Shown: positions 36,169 to 45,745, numbered from the stretch's first letter. The stretch is 64,000 nt of DNA from UBA6163 sp041753075 (GCA_041753075.1 JBGSVE010000057.1:11957-75956); one strand, 5' to 3'. Program-made: numbers and translations. The notes: generated from the sequence alone by a model not told the origin.

Positions 36169-39100
36169 ATGAGTGAATCTCCTCTGGATGTGGTTGGAAT
36201 TTTTGATCCGCAGCGCCAGCGGCGCCTGCTCGACGGTGTGGCCAAACGTGTCCACCGGACGCGCGCAGAACTGGCGAAATTGCAAGCGAGATTGGCCGTC
36301 GAAGAAGGTGCCGAGTCTGAACGGCTGGACTTGCGTCGCCACGAAACGATGGACCACCTGCGCGAACAACGGCGCGAAATGCTCAATCGCTGGGATGACT
36401 CCGAGGAGCAGTTGACGCTTCAGTATGAAGCCAGCACCGTACAAGTCTCGCAAGAGCTAACGAGATTGACAGCGCTTTACCGTCGTAAGTTGACCGAGGA
36501 AAAGCAAACGATCGAGCGCAAGGTCAACGCGCGACGCGGAGCCGTGCTGCAACAATACGAGAACCGTCGTAATGCGCCCGGCCAGCAAATGCGCAAAGAG
36601 ATTGGTGTCATTGATGAAGCGCTGGTGCCGATTCAAGAAGACATTGAACTGGGTCGTGCATTAACGATTCGCCGACTCGATCATTTGCCCGAAGTGGCTG
36701 CGGCGGAAAGTCCCGATGATGATGTTTCTCAGCCACCGCCAACTTCGGTCAAAGAAGCGGTCGAAACAATTCATCGATTGCAACGCCTGGCGCATCAGAG
36801 CGTTAATGAAATGCAGACCGGTGCCGCTTCCAAGACGGTTGACTCGTTTTACTTGCCCGTCGGCGTTGCCGTCTTTATTGTGCTCTGGGTGCTTTGCGTA
36901 TTGCTGATCAAGCCCAATCAGTTGTTGTTATGGATGGGGGCCAGCGTGCCGGTGGCCGGCGCGATCGGGTTCACGATCTATTTCATTCTGCTGTTGCCGC
37001 TCAAACGCATGACGCGCCGTCTTTATCCGCGCACCGAGCGATTGCTTGACGCGGCGGAACAGTGTGCCGAGGTCGGACGCAAGATTGCCACCAAGACGGC
37101 GCACGAAGCGAGCAAAGAATTGATTGAGCGCCGCGATGCTCATATTGTTGCCGCAGAAAAGTGGCACATTGAACAGGACGCCGAAGCCGAGACTCGCCTG
37201 GCCGCTGACCAGAATGTGGCGAAGAAAGGTCTCGAAGGAAGTTTGGAAGACAAGGCACGCACCTTCACCCGCGAGTTCAACCACGTCGGGTCCCAGATGC
37301 GCGGCGACGCGGATCTGCTTGCCCAAAACATCTCACAAACCATCACGCAAACCGATTCCGAAAATGACAATAAACGCAAATCGCTGGCCGCTAGGCGTGA
37401 AGCCGAATTGAATCGGACCGAGCAACGATTGCGAGACGGCTTGATACGCGGTTTGCAACGTATGGACTTGGCGTGCGAGCGAATCGAAGGACGATTTCCC
37501 GATTGGCAATGTGTCGCCAGCGCGCCACTGTCGGCTGCCCAATCGATCTCGTGTTTGCCCGTTGGCAAGCTGCTGGTTACCGACCATTTGCGGCATTCGC
37601 TCAGCGAGCGACAACTTTCGACGCCGGCCAGCGGCAATTCTGGCCTCAACTTGTTCGGTGCGGCGCTTCCCGAGGCGATTCCGCTGGTACTGCATCGTCG
37701 CTTGCAGACAACACTCATCATTGACGCACCACCGACGCGCATGGACCAAGCCATTGACTTGGCCCAGGCCGTCCTGTGGAGATTGCTGTGCGGAGTTGCG
37801 CCGGGGCGAGCAAAATTGACGCTGATCGATCCAATTGGGCGCGGCCAAAATTTTGCCAGCTTCATGTCGATGACCGATCATCAACCCGATCTTGTCGGTC
37901 ATCGTGTTTGGTCGGGTGAACGGCAAGTCGAAGAACGCGTCGCGGAGTTGGCCCACCACGCCGAAGATATTTTGCAGGTCAACCTGCGCGATCGATTTGA
38001 CCGCATTGAGCAATACAATGAAATTGCGGGCTCGATGTTTGAACCGTATCGGGCATTGGCGGCCATCGGTTTTCCCGAAGGCCTGACTCGCGACGCGTAC
38101 AAGCATCTCCGCGCGATCATCGACAGCTCGACTCGCTGTGGCGTCTTTACGATCTTGGTTTGTGACCAAACAAGACCTTGGCCGAGCGACATGCCGATGC
38201 CAGCGGACCATCGTGTGGCGAGACTGAGAATCGATGACGACGGACGTTGGCAGCACAACGGCAACGACTTCGCTGAGGTCGAGTTTCAACCCATTGCGTC
38301 GCCTCCGGCGGCAACTCGCCCGCTGCTGATCAATCGGATTGGCGAGGCTGCGGTGAACGCGTCGAAGGTCGAGATTCCTTTCGATGCGGTGGCGAACTCT
38401 AAACTCGATCATGCCGCCAGCTTTGTTGGCACGCCGTCGCTGCCTGATGTTGAACGAACCGACCAAGTGCTGATGATTCCCGTTGGTGTCCAGGGCGCCC
38501 GGCGGCTGCAGTCGCTGAAGCTGGGCGAAGGCGTTCGCCAGCACGTGCTCGTCGCAGGCAAAACGGGCAGCGGCAAAAGCTCGCTGTTGCACACGATCAT
38601 CACCGCTGGTGCCGCGCGATACCGACCGGACCAATTGCAATTCTATTTGTTGGATTTCAAAAAAGGTGTTGAGTTCAAGATCTATGCTGATGCCGGCTTG
38701 CCGCACGCGCGAGTGATTGGCATCGAAAGCGAACGCGAGTTCGGCCGTAGCGTGCTGCAGCGACTCGACGCCGAACTGCAGCGTCGTGGCGAGCAATTCC
38801 GCGATGCGGGTGTTCAGGAATTGTCGGAGTATCGCGAGCAAACTGGCCGCGAATTGCCGCGTGTAATGTTGATTGTCGACGAGTTCCAGGAAATCTTTTC
38901 ACGCGATGATCGCTTGGCGTCAGACTCGACGGTGTTGTTAGATCGACTTGTGCGCCAAGGTAGATCATTCGGAATGCATGTCGTCTTGAGCAGCCAATCA
39001 CTTGCCGGTGCCCAATCATTGCCGCGTGCCACGCTGGGTCAAATGGCAGTTCGGATTGCTTTGCAGTGCAGCGAGTCGGATGCCGTAATGATCTTGAGTG

Positions 39101-40107
39101 ATGACAATACTGCGGCTCGTTTGATCAGCCGACCTGGCGAAGCGATTTACAATGACGCCGGTGGGTTGCTCGAAGGCAATCAACCGTTTCAAGTCGCATA
39201 CTTGACCGCCGATCGGCAAAAAAATTGGCTCGCCGAAATAACCGCTCGCGACCAATCGATGGTCGCGGGTCTTGATCCGATCGTTGTGTTCGAAGGCAAT
39301 CGACCCTGTCGCTGGAACGCTGGCTTGGCGAAGGCCTGCATCACGAATCAGAAACCAGGAACGCTGTGCGCACCGCTTGGCGAAGCCGTCGAGATTGGTC
39401 CACCGGCAACTCTGGTGCTGCCCCGCGAGCCGGGTCGAAACATCTTAGTAGTTGCTCCCATTGATATGACCGCTGGTTTGATTGGCACCTGCCTAAGCGG
39501 GTTCGCGGCTAGCTCGACTGCACCTCATGCCGCTACGCTGCACTACTTTGATGGTGGACGCAGCGATGAGGTATCGATTCCGACCTGGCTCGAGCACAGT
39601 GGAATCGATTGTGAAGTTACGAAGCCGCGAGATAGCGAAGTCAAGATGACTGCGTTGGCGGCAATCGTGCAAGAACGAATCGCCTTGCCTGAACAAGAGC
39701 ATGCACCGATGGTCTTGGTGGTCGATCCGCTGGAACGGTTTCGTGATCTGCGACAAGACGAATCGATGAGTTTTTCCCTCGACGGTGCGGCTGGGGCAAG
39801 CGGCTCCGAGGCGCTTCAAACGGTGCTTCGCGAAGGACCGGCGGTAAACGTCTTCACGATTTTGATCTGCGGTTCGGCCGAGACGCTCAGCCGCTGGTTG
39901 CCCCGCACTTCGCGACATGATCTGCAGCAGCGAATTCTCGGAAGGATCAATCCGTCAGATTCATCGGCGTTGATTGATAGCCCCGACGCGGGCGCGCTGT
40001 CTGCGGCGACGATGTTGATCTACGATGATTTGGATGGCAGTTTGCGCAAGTTTCGTGTTTGTGATTTGCCCAATCCCAAGGCCGTTCGCGATTGGCTTGG
40101 CAAATAA
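36169..40107 (+). CDS. FtsK/EssC-like ATPase of a type VII secretion-like system
   Basis: A 1312-residue membrane ATPase. Layout: N-terminal coiled coil (about 10-215), two membrane helices (about 227-248 and 252-278), second coiled coil (about 290-430), then three FtsK/SpoIIIE-type modules. Module 1 (about 495-690) has lost Walker A. Module 2 (about 755-1000) is intact: Walker A 'GKTGSGKS' at 797-804 and Walker B 'VMLIVDE' ending Asp904-Glu905. Module 3 (about 1080-1312) is degenerate. Tandem FtsK modules after two membrane helices recall EccC/EssC, but the FHA domains of EssC are replaced by coiled coil. The start at 36169 ('MSESPLDVVG') is preferred over an upstream one. Genes for WXG100-like proteins lie just upstream. 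Confidence 0.88.
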   Translation: MSESPLDVVGIFDPQRQRRLLDGVAKRVHRTRAELAKLQARLAVEEGAESERLDLRRHETMDHLREQRREMLNRWDDSEEQLTLQYEASTVQVSQELTRLTALYRRKLTEEKQTIERKVNARRGAVLQQYENRRNAPGQQMRKEIGVIDEALVPIQEDIELGRALTIRRLDHLPEVAAAESPDDDVSQPPPTSVKEAVETIHRLQRLAHQSVNEMQTGAASKTVDSFYLPVGVAVFIVLWVLCVLLIKPNQLLLWMGASVPVAGAIGFTIYFILLLPLKRMTRRLYPRTERLLDAAEQCAEVGRKIATKTAHEASKELIERRDAHIVAAEKWHIEQDAEAETRLAADQNVAKKGLEGSLEDKARTFTREFNHVGSQMRGDADLLAQNISQTITQTDSENDNKRKSLAARREAELNRTEQRLRDGLIRGLQRMDLACERIEGRFPDWQCVASAPLSAAQSISCLPVGKLLVTDHLRHSLSERQLSTPASGNSGLNLFGAALPEAIPLVLHRRLQTTLIIDAPPTRMDQAIDLAQAVLWRLLCGVAPGRAKLTLIDPIGRGQNFASFMSMTDHQPDLVGHRVWSGERQVEERVAELAHHAEDILQVNLRDRFDRIEQYNEIAGSMFEPYRALAAIGFPEGLTRDAYKHLRAIIDSSTRCGVFTILVCDQTRPWPSDMPMPADHRVARLRIDDDGRWQHNGNDFAEVEFQPIASPPAATRPLLINRIGEAAVNASKVEIPFDAVANSKLDHAASFVGTPSLPDVERTDQVLMIPVGVQGARRLQSLKLGEGVRQHVLVAGKTGSGKSSLLHTIITAGAARYRPDQLQFYLLDFKKGVEFKIYADAGLPHARVIGIESEREFGRSVLQRLDAELQRRGEQFRDAGVQELSEYREQTGRELPRVMLIVDEFQEIFSRDDRLASDSTVLLDRLVRQGRSFGMHVVLSSQSLAGAQSLPRATLGQMAVRIALQCSESDAVMILSDDNTAARLISRPGEAIYNDAGGLLEGNQPFQVAYLTADRQKNWLAEITARDQSMVAGLDPIVVFEGNRPCRWNAGLAKACITNQKPGTLCAPLGEAVEIGPPATLVLPREPGRNILVVAPIDMTAGLIGTCLSGFAASSTAPHAATLHYFDGGRSDEVSIPTWLEHSGIDCEVTKPRDSEVKMTALAAIVQERIALPEQEHAPMVLVVDPLERFRDLRQDESMSFSLDGAAGASGSEALQTVLREGPAVNVFTILICGSAETLSRWLPRTSRHDLQQRILGRINPSDSSALIDSPDAGALSAATMLIYDDLDGSLRKFRVCDLPNPKAVRDWLGK

Positions 40108-40141
40108 CGCTCCGTTACGATCTGGACGGTAACTCAGCTCG

Positions 40142-40249
40142 ATGCCACTTTCTCCGAGTCCGACCGATGAAGATTTGTCTAACTTAGAATTTGAAGCGAT
40201 TGCCGGAATTGAGGCTGATTTCCAGCGCCGTTTGCGAGACCGATCATGA
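40142..40249 (+). CDS. Possible 35-residue ORF after the FtsK-like gene
   Basis: ATG at 40142, TGA at 40247. The product is acidic then basic and helical ('DEDLSNLEFEAIAGIEADF', then 'QRRLRDRS'), with a composition like the coding genes here. The Shine-Dalgarno is weak. The rest of the 382-bp gap (40108-40489) shows nothing else. It could equally be chance. Confidence 0.3.
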   Translation: MPLSPSPTDEDLSNLEFEAIAGIEADFQRRLRDRS

Positions 40250-40489
40250 CATTTTGAAAGCTTGAATGTTACCTGCATAGGCGGAGCATTGACTAAATGA
40301 TGCGTCCGGCTGGCACACTACTCCTTTATTTACTGCTTGGCGGTCTAGGCTGATTGCGCAAGCTGCGAGCGCGCGGATGTTTTTTGCGGTTGATTTGGCT
40401 TATTGCAGTCGATCTACCAATTTTGATGACGGGTCGGTTACAAGCTAGTTCCGCTGCGATGGATCGCGCGGTTTGAGGCCCAGGCTGCG

Positions 40490-41239
40490 ATGGGCGAACG
40501 ATTGAAATGGAATCAACGAAGGCAGGGCAAAGTGTGCATCCGATTGTGCGTGTTGGCGCTGGTGGCCGGTGAGTTGCTAGCGATATCGTCGGGATGTGCT
40601 GGTCGTCGTTATGCCCATCTGATGAAGGACGGGACGATCGATATGGTCGGCAGTCACGACGCGGGTGCCGCCGTCTGGAACCCATTGGTCGATGAAGCGG
40701 TCGCCAAGATTTTGACGCGATGTCCGCCGGCGGTCCAGCAAGTCGGCTTCGATGGCCAGATGTCGGTCGATCCCGCGACGGGCATGCCGCGTCCATCTAG
40801 CTCGACGATTTGTTTTGTCGGTATCGAGAACAAAAGTGCCGAGGAGCTGCTCGACTTCAAGGATCAACTTTACGAACGCATTGATTCTCAAATCAATAGT
40901 GCGGCACAATTTCGCAGCGTCAGTCGCCGGCTTGTTGATGCGGCGCTCGTTGAAACACGACTGCGACCGGACTCGTTGTTCTTACCTGACAATCGCTCGG
41001 CGTTTGCCGCGGCGCTGGGACGCCAGGGTATGCCGATTGATCTGCTGATGTATGCCACGATCACCAGCGGCACAACCGATCGCAATAGCTCAACTCAGCG
41101 CGACTATGTGCTCACGATTGAGATGGTTGATTTGCACAGCGGCGAGTACGTCAAAGAGTCCGCGAAGATTCGCAAGGGTTACCACACAACACGAGCGGGT
41201 AAGTGGTGGAACTTTGGTCTCGGCCAAGGGGATGGCTGA
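40490..41239 (+). CDS. LpoB-like lipoprotein
   Basis: A 249-residue putative lipoprotein: signal peptide with lipobox 'AISSGC' (Cys36). The body resembles the LpoB (YcfM) penicillin-binding-protein activator family, which shares a CsgG-like fold: 'ICFVGIENKSAEE', 'DLLMYATITSG' and 'YVLTIEMVDLHSGEYV'. In proteobacteria LpoB stimulates PBP1b from the outer membrane. No PBP gene is in the window. A COG3014-like gene follows after 53 bp; I recall the same pairing elsewhere. The exact partner here is unknown. Confidence 0.7.
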   Translation: MGERLKWNQRRQGKVCIRLCVLALVAGELLAISSGCAGRRYAHLMKDGTIDMVGSHDAGAAVWNPLVDEAVAKILTRCPPAVQQVGFDGQMSVDPATGMPRPSSSTICFVGIENKSAEELLDFKDQLYERIDSQINSAAQFRSVSRRLVDAALVETRLRPDSLFLPDNRSAFAAALGRQGMPIDLLMYATITSGTTDRNSSTQRDYVLTIEMVDLHSGEYVKESAKIRKGYHTTRAGKWWNFGLGQGDG

Positions 41240-41292
41240 TCATCAACGCGAGACCTGCCGCGAACTTTTGCGAGCAATTTAGCGTTGGGGCA

Positions 41293-42615
41293 ATGCGCGT
41301 TCTTGTCGCGCTAGTCTGCATAGCGTCGATCGGTTGTCGTTCGATGACAACTCGCATCGACACCGGTCGCGCTGCGTACTTCGCCGGTGACCTTGTCGCA
41401 GCAAAGGCAGAATTGTCCAAGGCTGCGCAGTCACGATCGCCGCTGGCCAAACCGGCCAAACTGGATTTGGCGATTGTTCATCTCGCCGGTGGTGATCCGG
41501 CGGCGGCGCTTACCCAATTACGCGACCTGCGCGACGAGTTCGACAACCAAAGCAAGCTGACGCCGGTCAGCGATGCCGCGGCGATCTTGACCGACGATCG
41601 CAGGCGCCAATTTTCGCCCGCTGGATATGAGCAGGTGATGATTCGGTCGCTGATGAGTCTTTGCAGTCTCGCGACCGGGGATGGCGACGCCGAAAGCTAC
41701 GCGACCCAGGCGCAAATGCGGCAAAACGAATTGGCCCACGCGGCTGAAGACCGCGGTATCAACTTAACGAACCAACCTTACCAGGCGATTGCGCTGGCAC
41801 CGTATTTGCGCGGCGTGTTGCGTGAAGCGACGCATCATGATTACGACGATGCACTGCGGTCGTATCAATTGGTCAGCCACCTGCAACCCGCGTTCGCACC
41901 GGCAGCGATGGATATCGAGCGTTGCGGTGGAGGTGTTCACAGCGCACCCGGCCACGGCGTGCTGTATGTCTTCGCCTGCGTCGGTCGGGGGCCCGTACTG
42001 GAGTCCGTCGAAGCGGAAACGACGACGGCGGCATTGCAGATTGCGACCCAGGTCTATTCACTAGCCGAAAGCCAGCGGGCCATCTTGCCGAACCTGGCCA
42101 GCGTCCACGTCCCAGCGGTGCGAATCCCTTATTCTCCAACTGCAGCCGTATCGATCGACAGCTCGAGCGTCTGGCTGGGTGCGACCCAACCGCTGGTCGA
42201 TATCGGTCAAATGGCGATTCGTCAAAACGAATCCGAAATGCCCTGGACAATCGCACGCGCGGTGGTTCGCCGCGTTACCAAGGAAGTCACCGTGTCGCAG
42301 GCAACAAAAGCCGCCGGGCTCGATGGTTTAGGAGGCGAACTCTTTCGATTCGCCACAGTCACGGCGTGGTCGGCAACCGAGCAAGCCGACACGCGATGCT
42401 GGACGTTATTGTCGCGTGAGATCCAAGTCCTGCGAGCTGAATTGCCAGTCGGCAAACACCGCATTGGTTTCACATGTGTCGACGGTTCCGGCCGACCGCT
42501 GGGGCAGAAGAGCATGACTACCGTTGAGATCGGCAATGCGTCGAACAGTTATGTCACGGTCATGGCACCGGATCGCATGGCGATCATTGGAGGTCAGCGA
42601 GCGGATCAGCGCTAG
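41293..42615 (+). CDS. COG3014-like TPR lipoprotein
   Basis: A 440-residue putative lipoprotein (Cys15 in 'CIASIGCRS'), then a TPR-like helical region (about 20-220) and a beta-rich C-terminal half containing 'GHGVLYVFACVGRGP' and 'VRIPY'. This pattern fits COG3014-type lipoproteins that accompany LpoB-like genes. The ATG at 41293 is preceded by GGGG and gives the proper signal peptide; a longer frame overlaps the LpoB-like gene. Role unknown; probably envelope-located. Confidence 0.7.
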   Translation: MRVLVALVCIASIGCRSMTTRIDTGRAAYFAGDLVAAKAELSKAAQSRSPLAKPAKLDLAIVHLAGGDPAAALTQLRDLRDEFDNQSKLTPVSDAAAILTDDRRRQFSPAGYEQVMIRSLMSLCSLATGDGDAESYATQAQMRQNELAHAAEDRGINLTNQPYQAIALAPYLRGVLREATHHDYDDALRSYQLVSHLQPAFAPAAMDIERCGGGVHSAPGHGVLYVFACVGRGPVLESVEAETTTAALQIATQVYSLAESQRAILPNLASVHVPAVRIPYSPTAAVSIDSSSVWLGATQPLVDIGQMAIRQNESEMPWTIARAVVRRVTKEVTVSQATKAAGLDGLGGELFRFATVTAWSATEQADTRCWTLLSREIQVLRAELPVGKHRIGFTCVDGSGRPLGQKSMTTVEIGNASNSYVTVMAPDRMAIIGGQRADQR

Positions 42616-42764
42616 CCGCCGACTTTCCAATCAGTATTCTAGCGGTTGTAACGGTTGGCCAGACAAGATGGCGATGCGATGAATCGATGCGGTGCGACTT
42701 GCCTTCGGATCGATGACTAAAGAGGTGCGTGAGATCTTAGAAACACCGTTTGAGGACAAACATT

Positions 42765-42956
42765 ATGGAATCTCCCGAGAACTTGATCGCCGCGATGTCG
42801 ACGATTGAATTGCAAGAATTGCTCAACGAGCTTGGAATCGACGCCTCGGAATCGCAGGCAATCGCGATTCAGGGATTAGTGCGTCAACTTGGATCACTCG
42901 ACGCCGTCTTGGATTTAATCGGCGGCCTCAGCTCCGAGTCGTGTCGGGCAGCGTAG
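42765..42956 (+). CDS. Small acidic helical protein (63 residues), unknown
   Basis: ATG at 42765 with a good GAGGA at 42752-42756. The product is acidic, helical and Leu-rich ('STIELQELLNELGIDASES', 'QLGSLDAVLDLIGGL') and ends in 'SCRAA'. There are no membrane helices. It lies alone between the COG3014-like gene and cpaF. The size, a GG pair ('LIGG') and a tail with a Cys could suggest a peptide precursor, but no modifying enzyme is near. Confidence 0.6.
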   Translation: MESPENLIAAMSTIELQELLNELGIDASESQAIAIQGLVRQLGSLDAVLDLIGGLSSESCRAA

Positions 42957-42991
42957 CGATTTTTCCCTTCGGAGTTTGCTCGGATGGCCGC

Positions 42992-43043
42992 AGTGGATCT
43001 TGTCAAAGATCCTCTCGCCACTGGATCTTTGACAAGCTTCACT
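42992..43043. repeat. Inverted repeat with 14-bp perfect stem
   Basis: The arm 42999-43012 (CTTGTCAAAGATCC) pairs perfectly with 43023-43036 across a 10-nt loop. A further 4-bp AGTG/CACT pair encloses a mismatch. No T-run follows. It lies in the 371-bp gap (42957-43327) before cpaF, where nothing else is seen. It may be an interspersed hairpin repeat or a factor-dependent terminator of the 63-residue gene. Confidence 0.65.
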
Positions 43044-43327
43044 ACGCCAATTCTTGATTCCTGTTAGCGGATTACGCAACGCGGTGAGTTAATTCGCTGC
43101 GGCCACTTCTTTGCCCCGCCGACCAGTACGAACTGTTAAGCCTTAACGCTGGGCAAATAAATCCGGTTCGTACGGAATGTCACGATTCGTGTCCTATGTT
43201 TTGGATGGAGCGTGGATTGAAGACCTGCGATCAGTCGATCTCGGTCTCGCAATTTGCATATCCAGCACGACCCACACAATCCGCTCCGCGACCACACCGC
43301 TCACCAGACACACGGGATTCGAATAAC

Positions 43328-44647
43328 ATGCGTACCGCCCCAGCAGCCCGCGGCCCCGAAGCCGCGCGACAAGATCAATTCGAAGAAATCAAACGACGCA
43401 TTCACGGCAAGTTGGTCGACAAACTTGACCTGTCGCGAGTCGGCGACCTCAAGGGCGATTCGCTCAAACGCGAAATCCGCATGGTCGTTGAACACCTGTG
43501 CGATGCCGAAGAAACGCTGCTCAATCGCCAAGAACGAGACAAAATCGTCGACGAAGTGCTCGACGAAACGTTTGGCCTGGGACCGCTCGAGTTGATTCTG
43601 AAGGACCCCAAGGTCAGCGATATTTTGATCAACGGTCCGAAGAACATCTACGTCGAAAAAGGCGGGCGGATGCAAAAGACCGATGTTGAGTTTCGCGACA
43701 ACAAACACCTAATGCAAATCATCGACCGCATTGTTTCACGCGTCGGACGCCGTGTTGACGAAACCTGTCCGATGGTCGATGCACGCTTGGAAGACGGTTC
43801 GCGTGTGAACGCGATTATCCCACCACTAGCGTTGGACGGTGCAGCGATGAGTATTCGTCGCTTCGGTAGCAATCCGCTGAAGCTTGAAGACTTGCTTAAC
43901 TATCGCGCGTTCACGCCTGAGATGGTGATGTTGCTTGAAGGTTGCATCAAGGCGCGACTGAACATGATTATCGCCGGTGGTACCGGGTCAGGAAAAACAA
44001 CGTTGCTCAACACGTTGTCGTCGTTCATCGGCCACGAAGACCGAATCGTAACGATCGAAGATGCCGCGGAATTGCAATTGCAACAGGATCACGTCGTCCG
44101 GTTGGAAACACGTCCGCCAAACATCGAAGGCAACGGCGCGATTACGGCGACTGACTTGGTTCGTAACGCTCTGCGTATGCGTCCTGAACGAATCATCATC
44201 GGCGAATGCCGCGGGGGCGAAACGCTCGACATGTTGCAGGCGATGAATACCGGTCACGATGGTTCGTTGACTACGATTCACTCCAATACGCCGCGTGACG
44301 CGATCGCCCGTTTGGAAACGCTCGTGATGATGGCGGGTTACGACCTGCCGGTCAAAGCGATTCGCCAACAGATCGCCGGTGCAGTCAATGTATTGATCCA
44401 AGCTAACCGTTTGCAAGGCGGACCGCGCCGCGTGACGGCAATCACGGAAGTCGTTGGCATGGAAGGCGACACAATCGTATTGCAAGACATTTTCCGTTTC
44501 GTGCAAGAAGGCGTGACGGAAGAAGGCAAGGCGTTCGGACACTTTGAATGCACCGGCGTGCGACCGACGTTTATGACCAAGCTCGAAGCCTCGGGCGTGC
44601 GATTGCCCGCCAGCGCCTTCCGCGAACGCGAAATCATGAAGGCTTAA
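43328..44647 (+). CDS. cpaF: CpaF/TadA-type secretion ATPase
   Basis: A 439-residue type II/IV secretion ATPase of the Tad pilus class. The N-terminal helical domain is followed by the RecA-like core: Walker A 'GGTGSGKT' at 217-224, 'VTIEDAAELQL' (Asp/Glu box), 'RMRPERIIIGECRGGE' (Walker B) and 'TTIHSNTPRDAIARLE' (His box). It powers assembly or retraction of Flp pili. The start at 43328 ('MRTAPAARG') is preferred since upstream residues are low-complexity; GGGA lies 10 bases before. tadB and tadC follow. Confidence 0.95.
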   Translation: MRTAPAARGPEAARQDQFEEIKRRIHGKLVDKLDLSRVGDLKGDSLKREIRMVVEHLCDAEETLLNRQERDKIVDEVLDETFGLGPLELILKDPKVSDILINGPKNIYVEKGGRMQKTDVEFRDNKHLMQIIDRIVSRVGRRVDETCPMVDARLEDGSRVNAIIPPLALDGAAMSIRRFGSNPLKLEDLLNYRAFTPEMVMLLEGCIKARLNMIIAGGTGSGKTTLLNTLSSFIGHEDRIVTIEDAAELQLQQDHVVRLETRPPNIEGNGAITATDLVRNALRMRPERIIIGECRGGETLDMLQAMNTGHDGSLTTIHSNTPRDAIARLETLVMMAGYDLPVKAIRQQIAGAVNVLIQANRLQGGPRRVTAITEVVGMEGDTIVLQDIFRFVQEGVTEEGKAFGHFECTGVRPTFMTKLEASGVRLPASAFREREIMKA

Positions 44648-44714
44648 CCACTGTCGTTTGCTCACAGTAGTCGTCCGCCAGAATACCAATCAAGCCACTA
44701 GGTTCCAGTTCACC

Positions 44715-45686
44715 ATGCCAACTACGCTCATTATCATCGCCGTCGGCGTCGGAATCGCTTCGTTGGTCGCGTATGCGACAACGATGCTTGTTCCCGGCCA
44801 AGAATCGACATCAACGGAAGACCGTTTGTCGGCAATTGCCAGTCGCCGGGGAGCGGCAGCAGCGACCAAGAGCGATCAGCCGTCGCTATTGATGGCAGGT
44901 GGCCTAGAGGATACCAAGTCGATTATTGATGCAATCATGCGTCGCATGCCGGCGTTGGGCGAATACCTGCGACAAGCGGATATCGCGATCTCGCCAGCGA
45001 AGTTCGTGGCAATCATTGCCGGGTTTTTCGTGATCGGTACCGTGCTGGTTGCTTCGACACCACTACCGATTCTGTTGGCTCCCATCGCGGGAATCACAAT
45101 GGCGCTGTTGCCGATCATGTGGTTGATGTTTAAACGCAAACGTCGTTTGGCCAAGTTTGGTCGCCAGATGCCCGAGGCACTCGAATTGCTTGGTCGTTCG
45201 CTACGTGCCGGTCATTCGCTTGCCAACGGCTTCGGTCTGGTCGGCAGCGAAATGGACGAACCGATTGCGAAGGAATTTCGCCGCGTCTTTGAAGAGCAAA
45301 ACTTCGGTATTCCGCTCGAAGAGGCGCTCGAAGATATGTCCGCGCGGGTGCCCAATATGGACCTTCGCTTCTTCGCAACCGCAGTCATTCTGCAACGCTC
45401 GACAGGCGGTGACTTGTCAGAAATTCTTGACAAGATCGGACACCTTGTTCGCGAGCGTTTGCAAATCTTAGGTCAAGTGCAAGCGCTAACCGGCGAAGGT
45501 CGGCTCAGCGGTATCGTGCTGTTGGCAATGCCGCCGGCGCTGTTCTTGTTCATGCTCAAGCTTAATCCCGAATATGTGATGCAGTTGTTCACCGACGAAC
45601 TGGGGCACTACATGATTGGAGTCGCCGTCGTTACCCAGGTCATCGGGGCGTTGGTGATTAAGAAGATCATCACGATCAAAGTTTAA
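44715..45686 (+). CDS. tadB: Tad pilus inner-membrane platform protein TadB
   Basis: A 323-residue membrane protein with a GspF/T2SSF domain (about residues 150-290). 'FGRQMPEALELLGRSLRAGHS', 'ALEDMSARVPNMDLRFFATAV' and 'GDLSEILDKIGHLVRERLQI' are typical of TadB. N-terminal helices (about 3-22 and 95-140) and C-terminal helices flank it. The start at 44715 is chosen for the hydrophobic N-terminus. It lies 67 bp after cpaF. Confidence 0.92.
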   Translation: MPTTLIIIAVGVGIASLVAYATTMLVPGQESTSTEDRLSAIASRRGAAAATKSDQPSLLMAGGLEDTKSIIDAIMRRMPALGEYLRQADIAISPAKFVAIIAGFFVIGTVLVASTPLPILLAPIAGITMALLPIMWLMFKRKRRLAKFGRQMPEALELLGRSLRAGHSLANGFGLVGSEMDEPIAKEFRRVFEEQNFGIPLEEALEDMSARVPNMDLRFFATAVILQRSTGGDLSEILDKIGHLVRERLQILGQVQALTGEGRLSGIVLLAMPPALFLFMLKLNPEYVMQLFTDELGHYMIGVAVVTQVIGALVIKKIITIKV

Positions 45687-45745
45687 TTCCAGGTTCGTTC
45701 GCGCACTGCTCAACGCATTTACCCGTCACACCGTATTAGTTCATC

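Noticed and set aside
37333..38841. 502-residue minus-strand ORF inside the FtsK-like gene
   Set aside because: The plus strand carries intact Walker motifs, coiled coils and membrane helices; the antisense product has no recognisable domain and reflects the absence of stops in GC-rich codons.
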